Assembly: GCA_944323445.1 (NCBI GenBank)
Contig: CALUSM010000004.1
Location: 1 to 64,000, forward strand
Length of the DNA: 64,000 bases
Source: an uncultured Bacteroidales bacterium
Lineage (GTDB): Bacteria > Bacteroidota > Bacteroidia > Bacteroidales > UBA932
Reading direction: 5' to 3'
The translations under genes and the position numbers were made by a program. Below, in pieces: positions 9,076-17,191 of this stretch. The first letter of the stretch is position 1, and every line of letters begins with the position of its first letter. The notes under the pieces were generated by a model. It saw nothing but the letters and a program-made list of their open reading frames with translations. It had not been told where the DNA came from and ran no database searches.

Positions 9076-9531
9076 ATGGAGGATAACATTATGGTACCCA
9101 GCAGAAGAACACAGCAGAATTGGCTGCCCGCTTTTTTCAATGACTTTTTCGATGATGACTTCAGACATTTCGGAAACATGATGAGGACTTCGTCCCCTGC
9201 CATCAACGTAAAGGAGAATGACAAGGAGTACACAGTCGAGATAGCCGCCCCCGGCATGTCCAAGAACGACTTCAAGATCCGCATCAACGAAGAGAACGAA
9301 CTGGTGGTCACCCTCGAGCACAAGGACGAGCACAAAGAAGAGAAGAAGGACGAGAAATACCTCAGAAGGGAATTCTCCTACTCCCACTTTGAACAGGCCC
9401 TGCTTCTCCCCGACGACATCAAGAAGGAAGAGATCAGTGCCAGCATGGAGCACGGTGTACTGAACATCACCCTGCCCAAGATGACCGAGGTCCCTGTCAC
9501 ACCTAAAGAAAGATTCATTGATATTAAATAG
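9076..9531 (+). CDS. Small heat-shock protein (Hsp20/alpha-crystallin family)
   Basis: 151 residues. The alpha-crystallin domain spans about residues 38-140: PAINVKENDKEYTVEIAAPGM, then DFKIRINEENELVVTLEHK, a charged KDEHKEEKKDEKYLRREF loop and the C-terminal GVLNITLPKM strand. It is an ATP-independent cytoplasmic holdase that binds unfolding proteins. The ATG at 9076 is used; 9091 is a possible alternative start. A strong terminator follows, so it is likely monocistronic. The upstream inverted TGCCA...GTCAC motif, also found near groES, is a candidate for heat control. Confidence 0.95.
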   Translation: MEDNIMVPSRRTQQNWLPAFFNDFFDDDFRHFGNMMRTSSPAINVKENDKEYTVEIAAPGMSKNDFKIRINEENELVVTLEHKDEHKEEKKDEKYLRREFSYSHFEQALLLPDDIKKEEISASMEHGVLNITLPKMTEVPVTPKERFIDIK

Positions 9532-9569
9532 CCGACGACCCTTCAGTCCAAGGCTGCAACAAACCCAGA

Positions 9570-9609
9570 AGCCGCACTTCGACCAGCATCGGAGCGCGGC
9601 TTTTTTTTT
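9570..9609 (+). terminator. Rho-independent terminator after hsp20
   Basis: AGCCGC (9570-9575) pairs with GCGGCT (9596-9601), followed by an uninterrupted T-run to 9609. Confidence 0.8.
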
Positions 9610-9620
9610 GCTGCCCGCAT

Positions 9621-9880
9621 GAGAAGGTGACGGAGAAAAACCGATTCGGTCGGCACCTGCCGGAAAGGGAAACGGAGCAGGGCCACCGGGAAGCACCTCT
9701 GACGCAGGTCGGCTTATAACGAAATCGAGAAGGTGGTGGAGAAAGGCCGCTTTCCCCGGCACCTGCCAGTCAACGAAAATCAGGAATAACCGGAGGAGGG
9801 CACAGGAAGGGGGCTGACTCAAAAGGCACGACGGGAAGGTGACGGGGAAATGCCACTTTTGTCGGCACCTGCCGAATAGG
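9621..9880. repeat. Three cores of a degenerate 106-bp tandem repeat
   Basis: Cores begin at 9621, 9727 and 9833, exactly 106 bp apart. Each reads roughly GAAGGTGACGGAGAAA, about 13 variable bases, then CGGCACCTGCC. AGGTG and CACCT within each core are complementary, so each can fold into a hairpin; the same AGGTG/CACCT theme appears in the 117-bp array 900 bp upstream. The segments between cores are much less conserved. The gap 9610-9941 holds no credible gene. Confidence 0.75.
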
Positions 9881-9941
9881 GAAACCGATACGGCGGAGAG
9901 CAGAGAAAATGGCGCAGATGTCGTGATTCGCGGTTTTTCGT

Positions 9942-9949
9942 TATTTTTG
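9942..9949 (+). promoter_or_regulatory. -7 box TATTTTTG for pnuC
   Basis: TAnnTTTG match 20 bp before the pnuC ATG, just after the last repeat core. Confidence 0.55.
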
Positions 9950-9969
9950 CGGCCCAAACAATAACGCCC

Positions 9970-10599
9970 ATGGACTGGCTGAACTATACCCTCTTCACTT
10001 TCAACGGAGATACTCCGGTGCTGCTGATCGACCTCATCACGTCGATAGCGGGACTGACCTGCGTGTTCTTAGCAGGACGCAACAGCAAGTACAATTTCTG
10101 GGTGGGATACGTGTACTCCGCCCTGCTCTTCCTCATGTTCTGGAACAAAGCCCTGTGGGCCAATATGCTGCTGCAGCCAATATCCCTGGGCATCAACATC
10201 CTCGGGCACTACCGCTGGACCCATCCGAAGCCGGAGGAGGTAAGTGAGAAAGACGGCAGGTCCCTGAAGGTCTCCATGCTGTCCTGGCCGCAGAGAGCAG
10301 TGGCCGTAGCGGCAATATTCGCGCTCGGCTGGCTCTGGGGCTGTCTCCTCGAGACCCTCACCCACGACCCCGTGCCCTACCTGGACGCCTGCGTGACCGC
10401 CCTCATCCTCGTCGCCCAGTTCCTCTCGGCCCTCAAGAAATGGGACTGCTGGGTGGCATGGCTGGCAGTGAACATTACCCAGATCATCCTGCACATATCC
10501 GTCGGGCACGTATTCATGCCGATAGTCTGCGCCCTCTACCTGATAAACGGTGCGGCCTCCATCATCAACTGGTGGCGCCTTTACCGTGAAAAGGCATAG
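9970..10599 (+). CDS. pnuC: PnuC-family vitamin precursor transporter (nicotinamide riboside-type)
   Basis: 209 residues and largely hydrophobic, with about seven membrane segments as in the PnuC/PnuT (3+1+3) fold. Family landmarks include CVFLAGRNSKYNFWVGYVYSA, LQPISLGINILGHYRWTHP and the KKWDCWVAWLAVN loop before a helix containing the family Trp/Asn residues. PnuC proteins move nicotinamide riboside, or thiamine in the PnuT branch, across the inner membrane by facilitated diffusion coupled to intracellular phosphorylation. No kinase or TPP riboswitch is adjacent, so the substrate is not settled. It sits between the repeat array and sufC. Confidence 0.85.
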   Translation: MDWLNYTLFTFNGDTPVLLIDLITSIAGLTCVFLAGRNSKYNFWVGYVYSALLFLMFWNKALWANMLLQPISLGINILGHYRWTHPKPEEVSEKDGRSLKVSMLSWPQRAVAVAAIFALGWLWGCLLETLTHDPVPYLDACVTALILVAQFLSALKKWDCWVAWLAVNITQIILHISVGHVFMPIVCALYLINGAASIINWWRLYREKA

Positions 10600-10618
10600 C
10601 AACATCCGGAAAATATTG

Positions 10619-10626
10619 TATTTTTG
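10619..10626 (+). promoter_or_regulatory. -7 box TATTTTTG for sufCD
   Basis: TAnnTTTG match 25 bp before the sufC ATG. It implies that sufCD has its own promoter instead of relying on read-through from sufB. Confidence 0.55.
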
Positions 10627-10650
10627 CACTCCGCACAAAACAGAAAGACT

Positions 10651-11412
<762 letters not shown>

Positions 11413-11427
11413 CGGGGAGGCAGGACA

Positions 11428-12435
11428 ATGACAGAGAACTACATCTACGCTCCCGAGCACAATATCGAGGGAGGCTTCCGCTGCAAGGTTCCCCTTCCGG
11501 GCAGCCGCCAGGTCTTCATGATCGACGGCGGGGTACAGGGCACGGGTCGTCCGCTGGACATCCGCTTCGAGAGAGGAAAAATATACGGGGAGGCCCTCCA
11601 GGTCATCAGCATCCGCACGGAAAAGCATCCGGAGGACATCAGCACCCGGGAGTCCTTCCACTTCGAGGAAGGCAGCAGCGCCCGGCTCATCCTCTGCTCC
11701 CACACATTTGCAGAGAATCCCTTCCACACCGAGGGCAATGTCAGCATCACCCTGGAGGCCGGGGCCTCTGCCGACATCGTCATCATGCAGAACGAGCACA
11801 ACCGGGCCACGCACAACACCCGGTTCGACATCCACATAGGCGAGGGCGCATCCCTCAAGGCCGTCATCCTCACCCTCCACGGCGGAGTGATCGACAATAA
11901 CATCACCGTCAGCCTCGACGCCCCTCACGCCTCCTGCGACATCAGCGGCCTCTACCTGGTGGACGGCACCCAGAAGGTGACCAACACCCTCAAGGTCCGG
12001 CACCGCGTCCCCGAATGCCACAGCCGGGAGCTGTTCAAGGGCATCCTCGATGACAGCGCCTCCGCATATTTCTCCGGCCTGATCCACGTCTTCCCCGACG
12101 CCCAGAAGACCGAGGCCTACCAGGAATGCCACAACCTCCTGCTCAGCCGCGATGCCCGCGCATTTGCCCAGCCCCAGCTGGAGATTTACGCCGATGACGT
12201 AAAATGCTCGCATGGAGCCACAAACGGCCGCCTCAACGAGGACGAGCTCTTCTACATGCGCTCCCGCGGCATACCCTTGAAAGAGGCCCGGGTCCTTCAG
12301 CAGCTGGCATTTGCCTACGCCGTCCTGGACAAGATCAGCTCCCCGGAGCTGAAAGAGCGGATGGCCTCCCTGACCGAGAGGAGGCTAAGAGGCGAATTCA
12401 CAGACTGCAAGAGCTGCTGCCGCAACTGTTGTTAA
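11428..12435 (+). CDS. sufD: Fe-S assembly protein SufD
   Basis: 335 residues with the parallel beta-helix core typical of SufB/SufD paralogues (repeated short strands from about residue 70 to 260). The C-terminal SufD signature is present: KCSHGATNGRLNEDELFYMRSRGI cut by a two-helix tail (LQQLAFAYAVLDKI). It partners SufB and SufC. At 335 residues it is shorter than proteobacterial SufD (about 420), as is common in Bacteroidota, mainly through a reduced N-terminus. The C-terminus ends CKSCCRNCC, an unusual five-cysteine tail. Confidence 0.93.
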   Translation: MTENYIYAPEHNIEGGFRCKVPLPGSRQVFMIDGGVQGTGRPLDIRFERGKIYGEALQVISIRTEKHPEDISTRESFHFEEGSSARLILCSHTFAENPFHTEGNVSITLEAGASADIVIMQNEHNRATHNTRFDIHIGEGASLKAVILTLHGGVIDNNITVSLDAPHASCDISGLYLVDGTQKVTNTLKVRHRVPECHSRELFKGILDDSASAYFSGLIHVFPDAQKTEAYQECHNLLLSRDARAFAQPQLEIYADDVKCSHGATNGRLNEDELFYMRSRGIPLKEARVLQQLAFAYAVLDKISSPELKERMASLTERRLRGEFTDCKSCCRNCC

Positions 12436-12532
12436 AAACTCCGTTGATAACTTCACCCATTCCCGCTTTGCCGCTGACGTAATTAGTCCTAACTTGCAAA
12501 CCATTTCCGTTAGAAAACTAATACGTAACAGC

Positions 12533-15043
12533 ATGGATAACAAGACTTACGACGAAGCACTGCGGGAAAGCAGAGAGTATTTCCGCGGCGATGAGCTCGC
12601 TGCCTCGGTCTGGATCAACAAGTACGCCATGAAGGACTCCTTCGGCAACCTGTACGAGACCTCTCCGGACCAGATGCACTGGCGCCTGGCGAACGAGTTT
12701 GCCAGGATCGAGCAGCAGTACCCTAACCCTATGACGGCAGCAGAGATTCACGAGCTGCTCCGGGATTTCAAGTACATCATCCCTCAGGGAGGCCCGATGG
12801 CGGGCATCGGCAACAACTACCAGATAGCCTCCCTGTCCAACTGCTTCGTCATCGGCAACAAGCATGAGGCCGACTCCTACGGCGGCATCATGAAGATAGA
12901 CGAGGAACAGGTGCAGCTGATGAAGCGCCGCGGAGGAGTGGGCCACGACCTTTCCCACATCCGCCCCACCGGCAGCCCGGTGCTCAACAGCGCCCTCACC
13001 TCCACCGGCGTGGTGCCCTTCATGGAGCGCTATTCCAACTCCACCCGTGAGGTGGCCCAGGACGGACGCCGCGGAGCCCTGATGCTGACCATCTCCATAA
13101 AGCATCCCGACGCAGAGAACTTCATCGACGCCAAGCTCGAGAAAGGCAAGGTGACCGGAGCCAACGTCTCCGTAAGGATCGACGACGAGTTCATGCGCTG
13201 CGCCCTGAGCGGCAAGCCCTACGTCCAGAAGTACCCCATCGACTCCGACCACCCCAAGTTCTCCAAGGAGATCGACGCCTCCGCCCTGTGGAAGAAGATC
13301 ATCCACAACGCATGGCAGTCCGCCGAGCCCGGAGTCCTCTTCTGGGACACCGTCATCCGCGAGTCTATTCCCGACTGCTACGCTGACCTGGGCTACAAGA
13401 CCATAAGCACCAACCCCTGCGGCGAGATTCCCCTCTGCCCGTACGATTCCTGCAGGTTGATAGCCGTAAACCTCTATTCCTACGTCAACAATCCGTTCAC
13501 ACCTCAGGCAGAGTTCGACTTCGACCTCTTCAAGCAGCACGTAACCAAGGCAATGAGGCTTATGGACGACCTCATCGACCTCGAGATGGAGAAGATAGAG
13601 GCTATTCTCGATAAGATACGGCAGGACCCTGAGGACGATGATGTTAAGCGCACTGAGTACGAGCTTTGGATCAAGATACGCGAGAAGTCCCTCGGAGGAC
13701 GCCGTACCGGCCTCGGTATCACCGGAGAGGGCGACATGCTCGCTGCCCTCGGCCTGACCTACGGCTCGGACGCCTCCATCGATTTCGCCGTCAAGGTGCA
13801 GAAGACCCTGGCCCTCGCAGCCTACGCATCCTCGGTCAACATGGCCAAGGAGAGGGGTGCCTTCCCCATCTTCGACGCCAAGCGCGAGGAGAACAACCCG
13901 ATGATCGCCCGCATCCGCAAGGAGGACGAGGAGCTCTACGACAATATGGTCCGCTACGGCCGCCGCAACATATCCATGCTCACCATTGCCCCGACCGGAA
14001 CCACATCCCTGATGACCCAGACCACCTCCGGCATCGAGCCCGTCTTCCTGCCCTTCTACAAGAGACGCCGCAAGGTCAACCCCAACGACCTCAACGCCGT
14101 CATAGCCTTCAAGGACGAGAACGGAGACTGCTTCGAGGAGTACTACGTCTTCCACCACCACTTCCTCACCTGGTGCGCTGTCAACGGCTACGATGTCGAG
14201 CAGGTAAAGCAGATGAGCGAGGAGGAGATACAGGCTCTCGTCAGGAAGTCGCCCTACAACAAGGCCACTTCCAATGACATAGACTGGGTAGCTAAAGTAA
14301 AGATGCAGGGCCGCATGCAGAAATGGGTGGACCACTCCATCAGCGTAACCGTCAACCTTCCCCACGACATCAAGGAGGACATGGTCGCCGAAGTCTACCG
14401 CACCGCCTGGGAGTCCGGCTGCAAGGGCGTGACCGTCTACCGTGACGGCTCCCGTACCGGAGTGCTCGTATCGGCCAAGGACGGCGCCGGAGTCATCAAG
14501 CCCAAGAAGAGACCCAAGTCCCTCGAGGCCGACGTCATCCGCTTCAAGAACGGCAACGAGCAGTGGATCGCCTTCGTCGGCAAGCAGAACGGCAAGCCCT
14601 ACGAGATCTTCACCGGTATGGTGGACGACTCCCGCAACCTACCCACGGCCATCACCACCGGCCGCATCGTCAAGGAGAAATTCGAGGACGGCTCCAGCCG
14701 CTACGACTTCCACTACACCGACCGCTACGGCTATCCCGGAGTCCTCGGAGGTATATCCCACATGTTCCGCCAGGAGTTCTGGAACTACGCCAAGCTCATC
14801 TCGGGCGTCATCCGCAACGGCATGCCCATCGTGGACATCCTCAACCTCGTCAAGGGCCTCAACCTCGACGACGAGAGCATCAACACCTGGAAGAACGGCG
14901 TAGAACGCGCCCTGAAACAGTACATCCCCGACGGCACCAAGGACGAGTCCGGTCAGAAATGCGAGAAGTGCGGCTCGACCAACCTCATCTATCAGGAGGG
15001 CTGCCTGATCTGCCAGGACTGCGGCCACGGTAAATGCGGTTGA
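12533..15043 (+). CDS. nrdJ: Class II (adenosylcobalamin-dependent) ribonucleotide reductase
   Basis: 836 residues from the ATG at 12533. Active-site landmarks are SLSNCFVIGN (Cys104), STNPCGEIPLCPYDSC (Cys296), and the phosphate-binding APTGTTSLMTQTTSGIEPVF region. The C-terminus carries paired cysteines (CEKCGSTNL, GCLICQDCGHGKCG) as in the zinc-ribbon tail of NrdJ. It reduces ribonucleotides to deoxyribonucleotides using a cobalamin radical, without oxygen or an NrdB subunit. Its need for B12 fits the corrinoid-uptake-like operon at the left edge. No cobalamin riboswitch fits in the 97-bp upstream gap. ispE follows after 4 bp. Confidence 0.95.
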   Translation: MDNKTYDEALRESREYFRGDELAASVWINKYAMKDSFGNLYETSPDQMHWRLANEFARIEQQYPNPMTAAEIHELLRDFKYIIPQGGPMAGIGNNYQIASLSNCFVIGNKHEADSYGGIMKIDEEQVQLMKRRGGVGHDLSHIRPTGSPVLNSALTSTGVVPFMERYSNSTREVAQDGRRGALMLTISIKHPDAENFIDAKLEKGKVTGANVSVRIDDEFMRCALSGKPYVQKYPIDSDHPKFSKEIDASALWKKIIHNAWQSAEPGVLFWDTVIRESIPDCYADLGYKTISTNPCGEIPLCPYDSCRLIAVNLYSYVNNPFTPQAEFDFDLFKQHVTKAMRLMDDLIDLEMEKIEAILDKIRQDPEDDDVKRTEYELWIKIREKSLGGRRTGLGITGEGDMLAALGLTYGSDASIDFAVKVQKTLALAAYASSVNMAKERGAFPIFDAKREENNPMIARIRKEDEELYDNMVRYGRRNISMLTIAPTGTTSLMTQTTSGIEPVFLPFYKRRRKVNPNDLNAVIAFKDENGDCFEEYYVFHHHFLTWCAVNGYDVEQVKQMSEEEIQALVRKSPYNKATSNDIDWVAKVKMQGRMQKWVDHSISVTVNLPHDIKEDMVAEVYRTAWESGCKGVTVYRDGSRTGVLVSAKDGAGVIKPKKRPKSLEADVIRFKNGNEQWIAFVGKQNGKPYEIFTGMVDDSRNLPTAITTGRIVKEKFEDGSSRYDFHYTDRYGYPGVLGGISHMFRQEFWNYAKLISGVIRNGMPIVDILNLVKGLNLDDESINTWKNGVERALKQYIPDGTKDESGQKCEKCGSTNLIYQEGCLICQDCGHGKCG

Positions 15044-15047
15044 TGCC

Positions 15048-15842
15048 ATGAATATCGTGCTCTACCCCAGGCCGAAGATCAACATCGGCCTGAGGGTCAC
15101 CGCCCGCAGAAGCGACGGCTACCACGACATAGAGACACTTTTCTTCCCGGTGGACAACTGGCGGGAGGACATCTTGGAAATCATCGAGGCGGACTCCGTC
15201 TCGATGAATTATTATGGGACACCCTTCGAGCTACCGGGCGGAGACATTGAGAAAGAACTGTGTGTCAAGGCTTACCGCCTGCTGCAGCGGGAGTTCGGCC
15301 TGCCTCCGGTAGGCATCTACCTCTGCAAGAATATCCCTGTCGGCGCCGGCATGGGCGGAGGCTCCTCCGATGCGGCCTGGACCCTTAGGGGGCTCAATGA
15401 GCTCTTCCACCTCGGCCTTAGCGACGGGCGTCTCGCAGAATACGCCGCCCGCCTCGGCAGCGACTGCCCCTTCTTCATCTACAGCCGGCCCATGTACGGC
15501 AGCGGCCGCGGGGAGGTCCTCACCCCCTGCACCTCCACAGCCGTCACTCAGCTTCAGGAACAATACCGCATCAAGGTCATTGCCCCCGGCATCCATGTCT
15601 CCACCGCCGAGGCCTACGCCTCCCTCACCCCCGACCCTTCGGGCCGCGGCCTGAGCGACCTCCTGGACACCCTCCCGGTCGAAGAATGGAAGGAGCGTAT
15701 CCTCAACGACTTCGAAGGCCCCGTCTTCGGCAGATACCCCGCCCTCGCCCGCCTCAAGCAGTCCCTCTACGACGAAGGCGCAGTCTATGCCTCCATGAGC
15801 GGCAGCGGCTCCGCAGTCTACGGCATTTTCAAGAAATCCTGA
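15048..15842 (+). CDS. ispE: 4-diphosphocytidyl-2-C-methyl-D-erythritol kinase
   Basis: 264 residues of the GHMP kinase family. The N-terminal PRPKINIGLRVTARRSDGYHDIET segment (in two parts, KINIGL and RSDGYH) is the IspE signature. The ATP loop PVGAGMGGGSSDAAW begins near residue 97, and DCPFF and the late MSGSGSAVYGIF motif complete the fold. It phosphorylates CDP-ME in the non-mevalonate isoprenoid pathway. It is coupled to nrdJ (4-bp gap) and to the next gene (2-bp gap), although the three have no evident functional link. Confidence 0.95.
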   Translation: MNIVLYPRPKINIGLRVTARRSDGYHDIETLFFPVDNWREDILEIIEADSVSMNYYGTPFELPGGDIEKELCVKAYRLLQREFGLPPVGIYLCKNIPVGAGMGGGSSDAAWTLRGLNELFHLGLSDGRLAEYAARLGSDCPFFIYSRPMYGSGRGEVLTPCTSTAVTQLQEQYRIKVIAPGIHVSTAEAYASLTPDPSGRGLSDLLDTLPVEEWKERILNDFEGPVFGRYPALARLKQSLYDEGAVYASMSGSGSAVYGIFKKS

Positions 15843-15844
15843 CC

Positions 15845-16990
15845 ATGAGAATAATCCGGACAATCATTCTTCCCGCACTGACCGTTGCGGCTTTGTTGCT
15901 GAGCAGTATGCCATGCTGCGGGCAGGAGGGGAAGGGAGTGTCCGTGGATTTCAATGGCGGTCAACTGCTTACGGAAAGGGAATACAGCAGGGTTATCAAA
16001 AAGGCCGTAGACTCGCTGGCTTCGGAGGGCAGGAGGCCCGTGCTCGACGGATGGGCTGATTCGGTGGAGCTGTTTCTGGACAATATGCGCATCGGCGGAA
16101 CGGAGGACAGCATCGTATTCTACGTACTCAGCCATGAAACGGCTGTGGCAGGACAGGACTGGAAGAGGGCCTACAGGAGCTTGAGCCGGCTGGAGCATAT
16201 CACGGACAGCATCCAGTTCGAAGAACTGCACAGGCAGGTACAGAGTATGAGCCATGCCCTGCATGAGGCTGAAACTGAAGCCGATGGGCAAGGGCAGGAT
16301 TCTCCCACGGGATATGCTGTCGCCGTAATCCTGCTTTCTGCGGTAGTGCTGGCCCTGGCCGCTGCGTGCATAACTCTTTACAGCAGACTCCGGAAGCAAA
16401 GGGCCAGGACATCCCTGCACGCCTGGATTTCAAGGAACATTGAAGAAGAATCGGTCAGGCAGAAGGATGAAATCCGGGAACTGGAAGGGGGAATGCGGAA
16501 AATGAAGGAGCGGCAGCTGCAGGAGGAAAGGGCCAGGAAGGCCCTGGCAGTGATGCTGCAGCAAAGGCAGGGCGGAGGTGAGGAACTGATCGGGTTTACC
16601 GGGGAACTGCTCAAAATCACCGGTGAGCTGGCAAACATCTACTACGAATCTTCCACGCATCCTGAGACCCTGGCTAAGAGGGTGAAGGAAACCCTCGGAA
16701 ACGGGCTGAGCGGCGGAAAGGCGTTTGACCGCATAGGGCTGCTGGTCGAGGCCTCCTATCCCGGCTTCATGCAGAGTCTCACCGATGAGTTCCCCTGGCT
16801 GACCGATGATGACAAGCTACTGATATCCCTGATGATATGCGGAATCTCCTCAAGTGCCGCCTGCGTCATTCTCAACACCGACCTCAACCGGCTCAACATC
16901 CGCAAGACGCGGCTCGCCAAGAAGATGAACACCAGGGACAGACTTTCGATATACCTGCGCGACAGACTTTACAACTGGAACTGTAAGTAA
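15845..16990 (+). CDS. Membrane-anchored regulator with a C-terminal helix-turn-helix (LuxR-like) domain
   Basis: 381 residues from the ATG at 15845, two bases after the ispE stop. Order: signal peptide (to CCGQ, about 28), a short periplasmic helical region, a transmembrane helix (VAVILLSAVVLALAAACITL), a long charged coiled coil (about 210-280) and a C-terminal domain with WLTDDDKLLISLMICGISSS and LNRLNIRKTRLAKKM. That tail matches in layout the C-terminus of the TPR regulators at 46477 and 49664, but this protein lacks their long periplasmic TPR array. It is probably a single-component membrane transcription regulator; it could control the TonB-type receptor that follows. Confidence 0.6.
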   Translation: MRIIRTIILPALTVAALLLSSMPCCGQEGKGVSVDFNGGQLLTEREYSRVIKKAVDSLASEGRRPVLDGWADSVELFLDNMRIGGTEDSIVFYVLSHETAVAGQDWKRAYRSLSRLEHITDSIQFEELHRQVQSMSHALHEAETEADGQGQDSPTGYAVAVILLSAVVLALAAACITLYSRLRKQRARTSLHAWISRNIEEESVRQKDEIRELEGGMRKMKERQLQEERARKALAVMLQQRQGGGEELIGFTGELLKITGELANIYYESSTHPETLAKRVKETLGNGLSGGKAFDRIGLLVEASYPGFMQSLTDEFPWLTDDDKLLISLMICGISSSAACVILNTDLNRLNIRKTRLAKKMNTRDRLSIYLRDRLYNWNCK

Positions 16991-17159
16991 CTGGTTTTCC
17001 AACATTTTACGTCAGGACAAAACTTTCAACCCACATCCCCGCACGGTGCTGAAAATCTGTATCTGAAAGTTTTTATATTTTCGCAATCACAACATTTTCA
17101 AGCCATTAGCCCACATATTCTGCAACTCTTTCTTCCTTGACACCGGGTATGCGTCCCAC

Positions 17160-17167
17160 TATCTTTG
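17160..17167 (+). promoter_or_regulatory. -7 box TATCTTTG for the TonB-type receptor
   Basis: Exact TAnnTTTG match 24 bp before the ATG at 17192. Confidence 0.6.
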
Positions 17168-17191
17168 CGGAAACATCAAACCCGACCCGTT

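Noticed and set aside
8319-9880. Possible CRISPR array
   Set aside because: Periods of 117 and 106 bp, palindromic conserved parts and drifting non-unique spacers do not fit repeat-spacer organisation, and no cas gene is present.
12436-12532. Cobalamin riboswitch before nrdJ
   Set aside because: The 97-bp gap is too short for the known B12-box architecture and shows no matching motif.
12518-14365. A 615-codon antisense open frame in nrdJ
   Set aside because: It mirrors a highly conserved enzyme gene; no family pattern is seen and composition explains it. The same holds for long antisense frames in sufCD (10669-12213) and the acyl-CoA ligase (42198-43670).
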